DNA of 64,000 nucleotides, taken from contig AP018172.1 of the NCBI GenBank assembly GCA_002368175.1, positions 6,761,001 through 6,825,000 of the forward strand. The letters are read 5' to 3'. The notes under the pieces are model-generated. The model ran no database searches, was not told the DNA's origin, and saw only the letters and a list, made by a program, of their open reading frames with translations. Each line of letters opens with the position of its first letter. Position 1 is the first letter of the stretch. The position numbers and the translations under genes were made by a program. The DNA comes from Calothrix sp. NIES-2098 (GTDB lineage: Bacteria; Cyanobacteriota; Cyanobacteriia; Cyanobacteriales; Nostocaceae). Positions 1 through 8,176 of this stretch are shown here, in pieces.

Positions 1-11
1 TGACAGTTCAA

Positions 12-200
12 CTAGCTCTTGCGACTGTTCGCCTAGCTGTTGTGACTGGTCAACTAGCTGTTGTGACTGTTCGCCTAGCTGTTGTGACTGTTCGCCTAGC
101 TATTGCGACTGTTCAGCTAGCTGTTGTGACTGTTCGCCTAGCTGTGGCGACTGGTCAACTAGCTCTTGCGACTGTTCGCCTAGCTCTTGCGATTCGTAAA
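12..200. repeat. 21-bp tandem repeat array
   Basis: Eight full 21-bp units start at 12, 33, 54, 75, 96, 117, 138 and 159, each beginning CTAGCT and ending in GACTGTTCGC or GACTGGTCAA, with partial copies on both sides. The plus frame is open from the window edge to 236 (heptads like LAVVTVR). The minus frame reads heptads like GEQSQQL, typical of coiled coils, but is broken by a TAG (CAG to TAG) in the unit at 96-116 and has no usable start. It is either the tail of a gene entering from the left or a decayed coiled-coil gene. The repeat itself is certain; any coding role is not. Confidence 0.85.
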
Positions 201-307
201 GTAACTTCGCAACTCATAAACCACCCTTTTTTATGAAATTTACTTAAATATCTTTATATTTGTTATGCTGCTTTACCCTATGCTGAAAAATTTTTATTAG
301 CTGCGAT

Positions 308-787
308 TTACTCAGGTTCGCTACAGTATTTATTAACCTCACCTACTAGCTTATCGGAATCTTTACCTGCGGTTTTAGCGGCTGCTGTCAGTGCTGTGTC
401 GATTTCTGTTCTAGCCTTTTGCAGTTTTTCCCTTCCAGCTTCTGAGGCTTCGGCTGTCTTAGCTGAACCAAGAGCCTTAGCTGCTTTGGCGATCGCTTGA
501 CTGAGATTCCTGAAAACCTTAGCATACCGAGTTTGATATTCTTTTAACTTCGGATCTTCTAATTTCAGTTCCTCTATGGATTTTGTCACAGCTTCTAAAT
601 CTTTAGACAGTTGCAAGCTTGTAATTACCTGCTGTCCTTTATTTTTATCAATTAGAGAATTTGCATCATTTACCGCCTGAATTAGTCGCTGACACTGGGA
701 GGCTTTATTCTCAAAACAACCAGTCAGCAGCAGCGCGATACTCAGACTAACAGGAAAAATAACGTTATATTTACGCAAAACAAACAT
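308..787 (-). CDS. small lipoprotein, unknown function
   Basis: A protein of about 159 aa with an N-terminal hydrophobic segment ending in a lipobox (LLLTGC), so it is likely a lipid-anchored protein on the periplasmic side. The rest is mostly helical, with many Ala, Lys and Glu residues and two later cysteines, suggesting a coiled-coil or helical bundle. I chose the ATG at 787. A TTG at 814 in the same frame would add nine aromatic residues (MGFYCWWVF) before an otherwise normal signal peptide. It is isolated between the repeat array and the cbiMQO genes. I do not recognise a family. Confidence 0.6.
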   Translation of the reverse strand: MFVLRKYNVIFPVSLSIALLLTGCFENKASQCQRLIQAVNDANSLIDKNKGQQVITSLQLSKDLEAVTKSIEELKLEDPKLKEYQTRYAKVFRNLSQAIAKAAKALGSAKTAEASEAGREKLQKARTEIDTALTAAAKTAGKDSDKLVGEVNKYCSEPE

Positions 788-969
788 GAACACCCACCAG
801 CAGTAAAATCCCAACCATAGTATCCAATAATTCAGTAATTTGGCGATGAAGTAACGTAATTGGATACATCTATATAATTTACTACCTTTATTTTGTAGGC
901 TACTGTTAGCGAATCAGAAGTCCTCACCCTAAATTCCTCTCCCAAAGGAGAGAAACTTTGAAATTTGCT

Positions 970-997
970 CCCCTTCTCCCAATTGTGGGAGAAGGGG
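970..997. repeat. palindromic intergenic repeat
   Basis: Perfect 12-bp inverted repeat CCCCTTCTCCCA (970-981) and TGGGAGAAGGGG (986-997) with a 4-nt loop. It is embedded in a purine/pyrimidine-skewed stretch (about 925-1010) of the kind scattered between genes in Nostocales. Small ORFs on both strands here are by-products of the repeat. Confidence 0.7.
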
Positions 998-1045
998 TTG
1001 GGGGATGAGGGCAAATTTTGCTTTCGTGCAAGAGGTCTATTGTTC

Positions 1046-1080
1046 AAATCCCCGACTTTTTCAAAAAGTCGGGGATTTTT
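1046..1080. terminator. strong hairpin, probable terminator downstream of cbiO
   Basis: Perfect 16-bp arms, AAATCCCCGACTTTTT (1046-1061) and AAAAAGTCGGGGATTT (1063-1078), with a 1-nt nominal loop and flanking T/A tracts on both strands. It lies about 100 bp beyond the cbiO stop and could end transcription from that side. A related hairpin with core CCCGACTTTT/AAAAGTCGGG lies at 34410-34437, so this is also a dispersed repeat family. Confidence 0.6.
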
Positions 1081-1182
1081 GACCTCTCATAATTTGTCTG
1101 GCAGACTACTAGCTAGATACGGTGGGCAATGCCCAATTTATTCATGGGGTATGAATTACGAATTGCAACGAAGCGACTTGAC

Positions 1183-1947
1183 TTACCAATCTACTGGCAA
1201 ACCCAACCGATCTAAAGTATCTCCATCTTGTAAAAGTGGTTGAATGTCCCTGTCGATGGGAATCCGACCATTAGCCAGCACCAAAGCACGTTGAGTTACT
1301 TTACCTAACCAATTGAGGTCATGGGAAGCAATTAAAATTACCTGCACTGGCAAATTTAATAACACCTGCGCCAAGTGACGCCGCCACGCAGGATCTAGAC
1401 CGTTAGTTGGCTCATCTAAAATCAAAATACTCGGCTCTAAGGCTAAGATTGCTGCTAGGGCTGCTAAACGTCTTTGTCCGCCAGAAAGTTCGTGAGCAGA
1501 ACGGTTGGCGTAGGCTTCCAGTCCAAAATTAGCTAATAACTGGCGTGCTCGATCGATTGCAACTGCTGGCGGTACACCATAATTGCGCGGCCCGAAGGTC
1601 ACGTCTTCTAAGATAGTCGGCATAAATAATTGGTCGTTAGCATCTTGGAAGCTAAAACCAATTAGACGGCGTACTTGAGATAGGGTTTTCTGTTCTACAG
1701 GAATGCCATCAATCCAAATTTTTCCGCTTTGTGGTTGTTTTAAGCCGATGAGATTTTCTAGTAAGGTGCTTTTCCCGGAACCAGTTGCACCCATTAGCGC
1801 CACGCGATCGCCTGGATTTAATTTAAAAGAAATATCTTTTAATACTGGCTCTTGATTAGTGTAAGCATATACCAAATTTTGAACCTCCACTACAGCAGCG
1901 TGGGGGTTACGGGTTGCAGATTGGGGATTGGAAGTTAAAGATTTCAA
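1183..1947 (-). CDS. cbiO: ECF cobalt/nickel transporter ATPase CbiO-like
   Basis: The 254-aa ATP-binding subunit of an energy-coupling-factor transporter. It shows Walker A GATGSGKST (about residues 53-61), a Q-loop near IGFSFQD, the ABC signature LSGGQRR, Walker B ILILDEPTNGLDP and a switch His in IASHD. It should sit on the cytoplasmic face and drive metal import with the CbiQ and CbiM homologues encoded just upstream on the same strand (41-bp gap to cbiQ). The family handles Co2+ or Ni2+; the sequence alone does not decide which. The first 15 or so residues (SNPQSATRNPH) are poorly conserved in type, so the true start could be slightly downstream. Confidence 0.9.
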   Translation of the reverse strand: MKSLTSNPQSATRNPHAAVVEVQNLVYAYTNQEPVLKDISFKLNPGDRVALMGATGSGKSTLLENLIGLKQPQSGKIWIDGIPVEQKTLSQVRRLIGFSFQDANDQLFMPTILEDVTFGPRNYGVPPAVAIDRARQLLANFGLEAYANRSAHELSGGQRRLAALAAILALEPSILILDEPTNGLDPAWRRHLAQVLLNLPVQVILIASHDLNWLGKVTQRALVLANGRIPIDRDIQPLLQDGDTLDRLGLPVDW

Positions 1948-1988
1948 GATTCACAACTCAAGATTCACAACTGCGCTCCTACTAAGTA

Positions 1989-2654
1989 TTAACTGTTAAT
2001 GATTAACTGGTAGGAGCTAATGGTTAAACAAGCAGCGATCGCACAAGCTGCTAACAGGGTAAAACGCTCTTTGGGTTTTAATATTGAATCTATCGGTAGC
2101 TGCCCATTGTAGCCACGAGCGATCATTGCGGCGTGGACTCGCTCTGCCCGATCGAGACTTCGCAGATACAAGGCTCCGATCGTGGCAGCACTGGTATAGC
2201 GCAGCCAGCCAGCAGAACCTTTTAAACCTCGTAATTGAGCGCTACGCTGCATTCTTGTCACTTCTAACTGCAAAATTTCTAGGTACTGTCCGGCTAAGAG
2301 CAAATTTTCTTTTAACGGTAATGGTAGGGGTAAGCTCTTGAGCGCGATGCCGAAGCTATGAGGCGGTAAAGTTAACAAAAAACTATTCATAGCAATGAGA
2401 CAGATGAGAGAACGCACTAGCAAAAAACTAGCGCGCTCCCATCCCAAAGGCAAAGCTAGGAAAGATAAAAATAGCAACTCAGTACCAAGTAATTTTCCTA
2501 ATTGGGGAATGCGCACGCGTAACACCCAAGCCCATAAAAGTGCGATCGCTCCGTATGCACCCAGGTGATACCAAGCATGATGCTTTAACAAAGCCGCACC
2601 AATGACAATTATCAGCGAAAGTTGCAAGCGTAGCGGTAGGGGAATTTTAAGCAT
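1989..2654 (-). CDS. cbiQ: ECF transporter transmembrane subunit CbiQ-like
   Basis: A 221-aa membrane protein with hydrophobic helices near both ends and in the middle. The cytoplasmic coupling region includes RSAQLRGLKG and the arginine-rich AMIARGYNG, the two short motifs by which CbiQ/EcfT proteins contact the ATPase. Its start overlaps the end of cbiM by 8 bp, showing translational coupling in a cbiM-cbiQ-cbiO operon. The length is normal to slightly short for the family. It supplies the scaffold between the metal-binding CbiM and the ATPase. Confidence 0.9.
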   Translation of the reverse strand: MLKIPLPLRLQLSLIIVIGAALLKHHAWYHLGAYGAIALLWAWVLRVRIPQLGKLLGTELLFLSFLALPLGWERASFLLVRSLICLIAMNSFLLTLPPHSFGIALKSLPLPLPLKENLLLAGQYLEILQLEVTRMQRSAQLRGLKGSAGWLRYTSAATIGALYLRSLDRAERVHAAMIARGYNGQLPIDSILKPKERFTLLAACAIAACLTISSYQLIINS

Positions 2655-3570
2655 TATTCGGTTTTACTACCTTGGCAATTCCAAAAGCGACAGCAAAGCA
2701 CACCGCAGCTCCTACAAGCCCAGCAATACTAGTACCAATTGTTCCCCAACCCGGAACGCTGTAATTAGCTAGGGGTGTGGGCACAATCACCCGCACTTGT
2801 TTGGCTAAGTCAATAAAGCCCAAATTCTCGGCAACTCTTTCTAAACCATCAGGCCAAGCTGAGGCAAAAAGTGAGAGTACACCTGCGACTAAAACAATGC
2901 TGACAACCGGTACTAACCAACCACGAAATTGCTGTTGTTCCCCTGGTAATAAATCGGGTCTTTCTCTGGCGAGGTATACCAATACGCTCCCAGTAATTAG
3001 CCCTTCACCAATACCAATCAAGATATGAGTACCCGTCATGGTTCCTAAAACTATACCTGCTGGTGCTGTGCCCGAAAGAGCTAGCTGAATAGCACAGGCG
3101 ATCGCAGCTACTACTACACTTACACCTGCGGCAATGCCAGCAGCTAGGGGTAAGCGCCCTCTCGAACCGCCAAACAGCCGTTGCAATGTTTGAGTTAAAC
3201 CCCAGCCAACCCAAACACCAATCACTGCCATGTTAAAAATATTCGCTCCCAAAGCTGTGATCCCACCATCGGCAAACAGCACAGCTTGGATAATTAATAC
3301 TGTAGAGATGCACAATGTTCCTGCCCAAGGACTACCTAAAACAACTGCGGCTAGAGTTCCTCCTAGCAAGTGGCCGCTAGTACCCCCTGCCACTGGAAAA
3401 TTAATCATCTGGGCAGCAAAAATAAAGGCTGTAGTTAAGCCCAGTATTGGAGCGCGACGAATCCCCAAAGCTTCTTGCGATCGCCTGAAAGCAATCAAGA
3501 GTGCTGCCGCACTCGCCAGACCCGTAGCTCCTGCTACTGGTACAGAAACAAATCCATCAGGAATATGCAT
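2647..3570 (-). CDS. cbiM: cobalt/nickel-binding ECF subunit CbiM with PDGLE (CbiN-like) C-terminus
   Basis: A 307-aa multi-span membrane protein beginning MHIPDGF. In this family the free N-terminus and His2 coordinate the metal inside the membrane, so this start is well determined. About residues 1-200 form the CbiM domain. The remaining 100 contain a membrane span, an extracytoplasmic PDGLERVAENLGF motif and a last span, corresponding to the CbiN/PDGLE domain fused to CbiM in many species. It is the first gene of the operon. The upstream gap has no recognisable cobalamin riboswitch, so nickel is as plausible as cobalt. Confidence 0.9.
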   Translation of the reverse strand: MHIPDGFVSVPVAGATGLASAAALLIAFRRSQEALGIRRAPILGLTTAFIFAAQMINFPVAGGTSGHLLGGTLAAVVLGSPWAGTLCISTVLIIQAVLFADGGITALGANIFNMAVIGVWVGWGLTQTLQRLFGGSRGRLPLAAGIAAGVSVVVAAIACAIQLALSGTAPAGIVLGTMTGTHILIGIGEGLITGSVLVYLARERPDLLPGEQQQFRGWLVPVVSIVLVAGVLSLFASAWPDGLERVAENLGFIDLAKQVRVIVPTPLANYSVPGWGTIGTSIAGLVGAAVCFAVAFGIAKVVKPNNA

Positions 3571-4301
3571 GATGTGCCCCGTGTGTCATGTTTTTATTCA
3601 CACAAATTACTCAATGTAACTGCGGCATTAAATTAATAAAAAGCAGAAATTCAACTATTTTTACAATGCCCTATTGGGGGATTTTATAGTGATACTTCCG
3701 GTAGATTGACAATAAAATATGCGTTAAATAATATACTTATTTTTTAATATTTAAAGTTTTGTTAATTTTATTTTTAGATTTAGATACTTAACTACGGAAT
3801 TTACGCTGTTAATAGATGATATGAGCGCTATTTCAGGTTTTTCGGAATTGACAAATATTTATATATATCTATGTTTAGTAGGAAATTTATTTGATATTTA
3901 TCTATTTTCTGAGCCAGCGAGTAAAAATAAATATCTCTCTGGAGTAAAGATTCCTATCAGACAAAATAGTGAGATTTAATCATATACAAATTACTTATTG
4001 GGAGCTTATTACTAAATTTAACGTTGAGTAAGTGATTAATATCACATTTAAAACTTTACAAGCAAAATATTTTTTAATTGCAAAATATTAAATATTCTTT
4101 TTTGATTTACTAATACAATTAAAATCTTTCTCAGAAAATACAGACAACGACTAAAAAAGAATCGAACCTTTTAGTAAAATTTCTTACTTTTGAGTTAGTA
4201 AAAATAATTACATCACACAATAATAGATAGAAAATTCCAGAGCGTTTTTCGAGTTTGTTGCAGCGAATTAACTTGATTGACGCCCTGAATTCCAAATCCC
4301 A

Positions 4302-4320
4302 GAATTATTGACAATAATTC
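4302..4320. promoter_or_regulatory. 19-bp palindrome, candidate operator
   Basis: GAATTATTGACAATAATTC is a perfect inverted repeat of 9-1-9 geometry, about 80 bp upstream of the oxidase start. The 9-1-9 layout and AT content are like sites of Fur-family regulators, but the half-site is not the classic GATAATGAT, so the regulator is unknown. The structure is certain; its role as operator is inference. Confidence 0.45.
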
Positions 4321-4348
4321 CTAAGTCCTCTACTATACACAAGAGTAA

Positions 4349-4365
4349 TTGCAAATAATTTGCAA
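4349..4365. promoter_or_regulatory. 17-bp palindrome, candidate operator
   Basis: TTGCAAATAATTTGCAA is a perfect 8-1-8 inverted repeat ending 34 bp before the oxidase ATG, a typical place for a repressor site overlapping the promoter or leader. It is a different sequence from the palindrome at 4302-4320, so two regulators or two dimer sites are possible. Confidence 0.4.
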
Positions 4366-4399
4366 CTTTTTATTGTAACGCTAACCGTTAATTAATGTC

Positions 4400-5395
4400 A
4401 TGCCCAACAACTTAGCTCTTGGGAAAGAAACACTTTGGAGCCGTCGTCAACTGCTAAAGCTGGGTCTATGTGGCACTGGTGTGACGGGAGTGGCAGCACT
4501 TTGGCACATGGCGAATGCCAAAAGAAAATCAATTGTCAAAGTTCCACCCCTAGAAATAGCAGCACCTGAAGGCGTAGCTCAACCCATGAAGATGCTAAGG
4601 AATTTCGATTATGGGACGCTGAAAAAAGAAAATGGACGTACCATCAGAGAATTTACTTTGACTGCGGGTACTTCTGTCCTTCAGCTCAATAGCGCTGTGT
4701 CTTACAACATCTGGGATTTAAACGGTCACATACCAGGGCCGACACTCAGAGTCAAACAGGGCGAACGGGTGCGGATACTATTTCTCAATAAGGCAGGACA
4801 TTCCCACTCTTTACATTTTCACGGCATTCATTCATCAGACATGGATGGGATTCGCCCAGTCAGTAATGGTAGTGCCACAATCTATGAATTTGACGCCGAA
4901 CCTTATGGCGTTCACTTGTATCACTGCCATATTGAACCCGTTACCCGTCATATTGCCAAAGGGTTATACGGAATGTTTATCATCGATCCGCCTACTCCCC
5001 GTCCGCCAGCTGATGAAATCGCATTAGTAATGGCTGGGTATGACATTAATGATGATAGCCACAATGAATATTACGCTTTCAACGGACTGCCCCACTTCTA
5101 CATGGACAATCCGATCCGAATTTACAAAGATCAGTTAGTTCGGCTGTATGTCTTGAACATCATTGAATACGATCCGGCGGTGACTTTTCACCTTCATGCC
5201 AACTTTTTTGATGTTTATCGCACAGGGATGACTCTAACTCCTAGCGAGAAAACCGATGTCATCACGATGGGCGTAGCTGAAAGGCACATCTTGGAATTTG
5301 CGTTTCGCTATCCAGGTAAGTATATGTTCCATCCCCATCAAGATGCGATCGCAGAACACGGTTGCATGGGTGTATTTGAGGTCATGAATGCATGA
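4400..5395 (+). CDS. two-domain multicopper oxidase, Tat-exported, probable ferroxidase
   Basis: A 331-aa protein. Residues 15-40 form a twin-arginine signal (SRRQLLKLG, then a hydrophobic stretch), so the folded, copper-loaded enzyme should act outside the cytoplasm. Cupredoxin domain 1 holds HSLHFHGIH and YHCHIEPVTRHIAKGLYGMF, which carries the Cys-His type 1 site. Domain 2 holds FHLHANFF and FHPHQDAIAEHGCMG, where the Cys of HCH is replaced by Pro. All four HxH pairs for a trinuclear cluster are present, with the type 1 site only in domain 1. The protein is shorter than three-domain laccases. Its neighbours FTR1 and a ferritin-like protein suggest Fe2+ oxidation; a laccase or cuprous oxidase role is the alternative. 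Confidence 0.82.
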   Translation: MPNNLALGKETLWSRRQLLKLGLCGTGVTGVAALWHMANAKRKSIVKVPPLEIAAPEGVAQPMKMLRNFDYGTLKKENGRTIREFTLTAGTSVLQLNSAVSYNIWDLNGHIPGPTLRVKQGERVRILFLNKAGHSHSLHFHGIHSSDMDGIRPVSNGSATIYEFDAEPYGVHLYHCHIEPVTRHIAKGLYGMFIIDPPTPRPPADEIALVMAGYDINDDSHNEYYAFNGLPHFYMDNPIRIYKDQLVRLYVLNIIEYDPAVTFHLHANFFDVYRTGMTLTPSEKTDVITMGVAERHILEFAFRYPGKYMFHPHQDAIAEHGCMGVFEVMNA

Positions 5396-6071
5396 TTTGT
5401 CTATTTGTGATGAGACTTTGAATTTTCAATTGCTTGGTAATTTTGGTATGGCTGTAGATTCGCAGGTTGATTCAGTTTCCGGCCCTTTTCCCCGACAGTT
5501 TGATATCGCCAAGGTCGCTGTTTATGGATTAAGCATTTTGTCTGCGGGAATGTTTTTATTTTTACCCTTCATTAATCTATTGCATCCTAGTCCTTGGCAG
5601 CGATGGCTAGGAACGATACACGGCTTTGGGGCATTATTCGCCACAGTAGTTACTGTATATACCGGACATTTAGCCTTTCCCTTACTGCGGGGAGTCGGTC
5701 AAATTTTGCCGCAGATGCGTACTTTAACATTTTGGTCGAGTGCGATCGCCTTTTTAGGAATCGCTACGGGTAACTTAGCATATATGCGCTACCGTGCAGG
5801 CGCAGAAGTTGGCGGTGCTAGAGCTTGGCTCAAAGAAAATTCGCCTTTAGCACATTATATTTTCATGGAATACCACGAATTTAGCGTACTTTTTACTTTG
5901 CCTTTAGGAGTAGCTTGTACCTGGGTTTTGTGGAAGTATGGTGACTCAATTTTAGAAAAGCAAAATCGTCCTCTGCTAACAGCTACTTGTGTGGCTTTAA
6001 TGGCAATGATGTTTTTTGCTATGGGTGGATTAGTCAGTGGAATTGGTGTTGCTAAAATCCATGCTTTGTAA
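5388..6071 (+). CDS. five-span membrane protein coupled to the multicopper oxidase
   Basis: A 227-aa integral membrane protein with predicted helices near residues 43-65, 75-97, 108-130, 148-175 and 190-215. Several histidines sit in or next to helices (GTIHGFG, YTGHLAF, PLAHYIFMEYHEF), an arrangement that could bind heme or metal, but I do not recognise the family. The start overlaps the oxidase stop by 8 bp, which argues for co-translation and joint function. An internal ATG at 5448 (MAVDSQ) is an alternative start. It may be an electron acceptor or membrane anchor for the oxidase; that is inference. Confidence 0.65.
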   Translation: MHDLSICDETLNFQLLGNFGMAVDSQVDSVSGPFPRQFDIAKVAVYGLSILSAGMFLFLPFINLLHPSPWQRWLGTIHGFGALFATVVTVYTGHLAFPLLRGVGQILPQMRTLTFWSSAIAFLGIATGNLAYMRYRAGAEVGGARAWLKENSPLAHYIFMEYHEFSVLFTLPLGVACTWVLWKYGDSILEKQNRPLLTATCVALMAMMFFAMGGLVSGIGVAKIHAL

Positions 6072-6093
6072 TTAAATTTTCGAGTTTGCTGAA

Positions 6094-6573
6094 ATGTCTC
6101 AAAAACTCAATTTTTCATCGGAATTAGAACTTACATCTGAACCTTTATATGTGCGTCTTTGGCGGGGATTAAAGAGATTTCCTCGCGGATTAGCAGCAGG
6201 TTCAAAAAATCCGCCCAGCATTTCCGGTCCTGGTGCAGCAGCTTTAATTAGCCCAGGAATTGGCTGTTTTCTCATGATGGTGGTGCATCATTTATCAGAT
6301 ACATCCAAAGATATAGAAAAAACAGTTTGGGCACTGGGAAGCTGGATACCAGGAAGCCATTTTCAGAATAAATTTTGGGGAAATATTGGCAGTTATTCTG
6401 GCAAAGAAACAGCATTATTGCTGGGTTGGCTGATAAGTTGGGCTATTTTATCTGTTTTCTGGAAAAACAAACAGATTACATCGAGAACAATCTTTTTTTG
6501 GATGTTTACCTTACTAATTGCTGCCACTACGATGATCTGGCATCCTCTATTTCCCTATTTACCCTTGAGTTAA
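6094..6573 (+). CDS. small membrane protein in the oxidase operon
   Basis: A 159-aa protein with a basic, cytoplasmic-like N-terminus (RLWRGLKRFPRG) and about three membrane helices (near residues 49-68, 104-126 and 132-152). Two vicinal histidines follow the first helix (MMVVHHLSD). It begins 22 bp after the previous gene, so it is probably in the same transcript as the oxidase. No family recognised. His-containing helices also occur in the upstream neighbour, so the two may form one membrane complex. Confidence 0.55.
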   Translation: MSQKLNFSSELELTSEPLYVRLWRGLKRFPRGLAAGSKNPPSISGPGAAALISPGIGCFLMMVVHHLSDTSKDIEKTVWALGSWIPGSHFQNKFWGNIGSYSGKETALLLGWLISWAILSVFWKNKQITSRTIFFWMFTLLIAATTMIWHPLFPYLPLS

Positions 6574-6598
6574 TCAAAAGTTACGTAGAATTTGAAAT

Positions 6599-6793
6599 AT
6601 GGATAGACAAACAATCCACCTTTCTAGCCAATTGATGCACAAATATATTTGGATGTTAGTAGGGATTTTTACTTTATTAATCGCTACTTATCCTACAGCT
6701 ATGATTCGGGTTAGTCAAAAGCCTAAATTTCAAGGTTATCATGTGAAATCTTTGCAAATAGACGGCACAATAACCAATCAGTCTGTAAAATAA
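6599..6793 (+). CDS. small single-span membrane protein
   Basis: A 64-aa protein with one hydrophobic helix (about residues 15-33) and a short polar tail with a His and three Lys. It starts 25 bp after the previous gene. An alternative start at 6635 (MHKYIW) would leave the helix at the N-terminus, like an uncleaved signal anchor. Neither start has a clear ribosome site. It is plausibly the last gene of the oxidase operon, but small enough to remain uncertain. Confidence 0.4.
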   Translation: MDRQTIHLSSQLMHKYIWMLVGIFTLLIATYPTAMIRVSQKPKFQGYHVKSLQIDGTITNQSVK

Positions 6794-7074
6794 AGACCCC
6801 ATACAGCATCAAGATAGATAGCCATAGGGAGTCGAATTAGATTTTCTTGTGTTTTCATTTTAGCATTCCCAGGTTCTGATCTGGGAACTGCAATCAAGTA
6901 AACATCGCTCAATGAAATATCACTAAAGGTTATAAAAATATTCAAACTATAAGTTGATAAATTATATTAATTATGATAAATGAAAATAATAGTTAGTCAT
7001 AAATAATATCAATAATACCCAACAAAAGTTGGATGCATTGAATTATCAAAATAGCAAACTTTTTCGGAGCAAAA
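6794..7074. other. intergenic with one hairpin
   Basis: A gap of about 280 bp between the oxidase operon and the lipoprotein gene. The inverted repeat TTCCCAG (6866-6872) and CTGGGAA (6881-6887) has an 8-nt loop but no following T run, so it is a weak terminator candidate. The AT-rich part after 6900 probably contains the promoter of the next gene. Confidence 0.4.
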
Positions 7075-8112
7075 ATGATTAAACTACGCTATATCTTCCT
7101 GGCTGTGACAAGTTGTTTCATAGTTTCTCTCAGTTCTTGTAGTAATGGTACGCCTACTGCCAATAATTCACCCGTACCTGCTGCTAATTCTCCAGCACAA
7201 GTTACGGAAACAGCAAGCCACAATAGTCATGGAAGTAAAGCTAAAATTAACATCAATACGGCAATTTTGTCCGAGTTAGATAAGTTTGAAGCCAAGCTAG
7301 GTGTGCCAGCATTATCAAATAAAATTCAAGCTAGCCGTCCCTATGCAAACCCAGAAGATTTGGTAAGTAAAAAAGTAATTACTCAAGAACAATTCGACCA
7401 AATTAAAGACCAGGTGACAGTTCAAGAAGTAGTACTTACAGGTGAAGCCAAAGATGTTGATTACATGACAAAGCTAGGCTTAATGAAAGGACATCTTTTG
7501 GTAGCACAAGAACTTTTGGATCGAGATCAACCAAAACAGGCTGAACCGCATATTGGACATCCAGTTGAAGAGATTTATGTTGATGTTGAAGATCAACTAA
7601 ACGAGCGCAAGGTGAAAGAATTTAAAACCACTTTGGTGAGTTTGCAAGATTTAGTCAAATCTAATCCTAAGAATGCCAAAGTTAAAACTGATTTTACCTC
7701 TTCAGTGCAAGCAGTTGATGGCGCGATCGCCGCTTTACCAGAATCTCAGCGCTCAAAACCAGGATTTGTGCTACAGGTAATCAACGGCTTGTTAGATGCA
7801 GCCAATTCCGAATATGGAGCTGCGATCGCCAATGGTAAAATAGCTGCTGCCATTGAATATCAAGACTCCCGTGGCTTTGTCGTCTACGCCAATGAATTGT
7901 ATAAAGGTATTTCTAGCCAAGTAGCCCAAACAAGCCCCGACGCCAACAAAGCAATTGCAGCGAGTTTTGCGGACTTAGTCAAAGTTTGGCCCGCCGCTAT
8001 CCCCCCAGCCCAGCCAGTTAAAACCCCTGAGGATGTCACCAAGCTAGTGAAAACCATTGAGCAAAATTCGCAAAAAGCGATCGATAAATCTAGCACCCAA
8101 GCCCAGCAGTAG
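7075..8112 (+). CDS. lipoprotein with helix-hairpin-helix and imelysin/EfeO-like regions
   Basis: A 345-aa protein with a signal peptide ending in lipobox LSSC and a Ser/Pro/Asn/His-rich linker to about residue 58. Next comes a ComEA-like helix-hairpin-helix segment (KININTAILSELDKF through QEQFDQIKDQV, about 59-115). A helical domain of about 200 residues follows, containing HIGHPVEEIY, reminiscent of the HxxE-bearing motif of M75 imelysin/EfeO iron-binding proteins. GGAG lies 7 nt before the ATG. In EfeUOB systems EfeO works with an FTR1-type permease, and FTR1 is two genes downstream. I infer a periplasmic iron-binding partner; the domain call is by eye. Confidence 0.6.
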   Translation: MIKLRYIFLAVTSCFIVSLSSCSNGTPTANNSPVPAANSPAQVTETASHNSHGSKAKININTAILSELDKFEAKLGVPALSNKIQASRPYANPEDLVSKKVITQEQFDQIKDQVTVQEVVLTGEAKDVDYMTKLGLMKGHLLVAQELLDRDQPKQAEPHIGHPVEEIYVDVEDQLNERKVKEFKTTLVSLQDLVKSNPKNAKVKTDFTSSVQAVDGAIAALPESQRSKPGFVLQVINGLLDAANSEYGAAIANGKIAAAIEYQDSRGFVVYANELYKGISSQVAQTSPDANKAIAASFADLVKVWPAAIPPAQPVKTPEDVTKLVKTIEQNSQKAIDKSSTQAQQ

Positions 8113-8176
8113 CAATTTAATTAGATTTAAAGATGTAGAAATAGGCGCTTAAAATGATTAAATAGTGAGGAAATAA

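Larger units (their letters stand above)
3571..4399. other. AT-rich divergent intergenic region, cbiM / multicopper oxidase
   Basis: About 830 bp without a credible ORF. It separates the divergent cbiM operon and the oxidase operon and must hold both promoters. I looked for a B12-box riboswitch near cbiM and saw none. Two perfect palindromes near the oxidase end are listed separately. The rest is low-complexity AT-rich sequence in which I see no further structure. Confidence 0.6.

Noticed and set aside
12..200. CRISPR array
   Set aside because: Units of 21 bp are contiguous without spacers. The heptamer clusters elsewhere also lack unique spacers.
1030..1060. tRNA-like T-arm (GTTCAAATCCC)
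   Set aside because: No acceptor stem or anticodon arm; the bases belong to the perfect hairpin at 1046-1078.
965..1243. 92-codon plus ORF and a 71-codon minus ORF at 832-1047
   Set aside because: Both are made of intergenic hairpin repeats, and the plus one runs antisense into the end of cbiO.
3571..3800. Cobalamin riboswitch upstream of cbiM
   Set aside because: No B12-box-like core or the expected set of stems could be found on the minus strand.
4845..5027. 60-codon plus ORF inside the oxidase gene
   Set aside because: Out-of-frame shadow of the clear multicopper oxidase frame.
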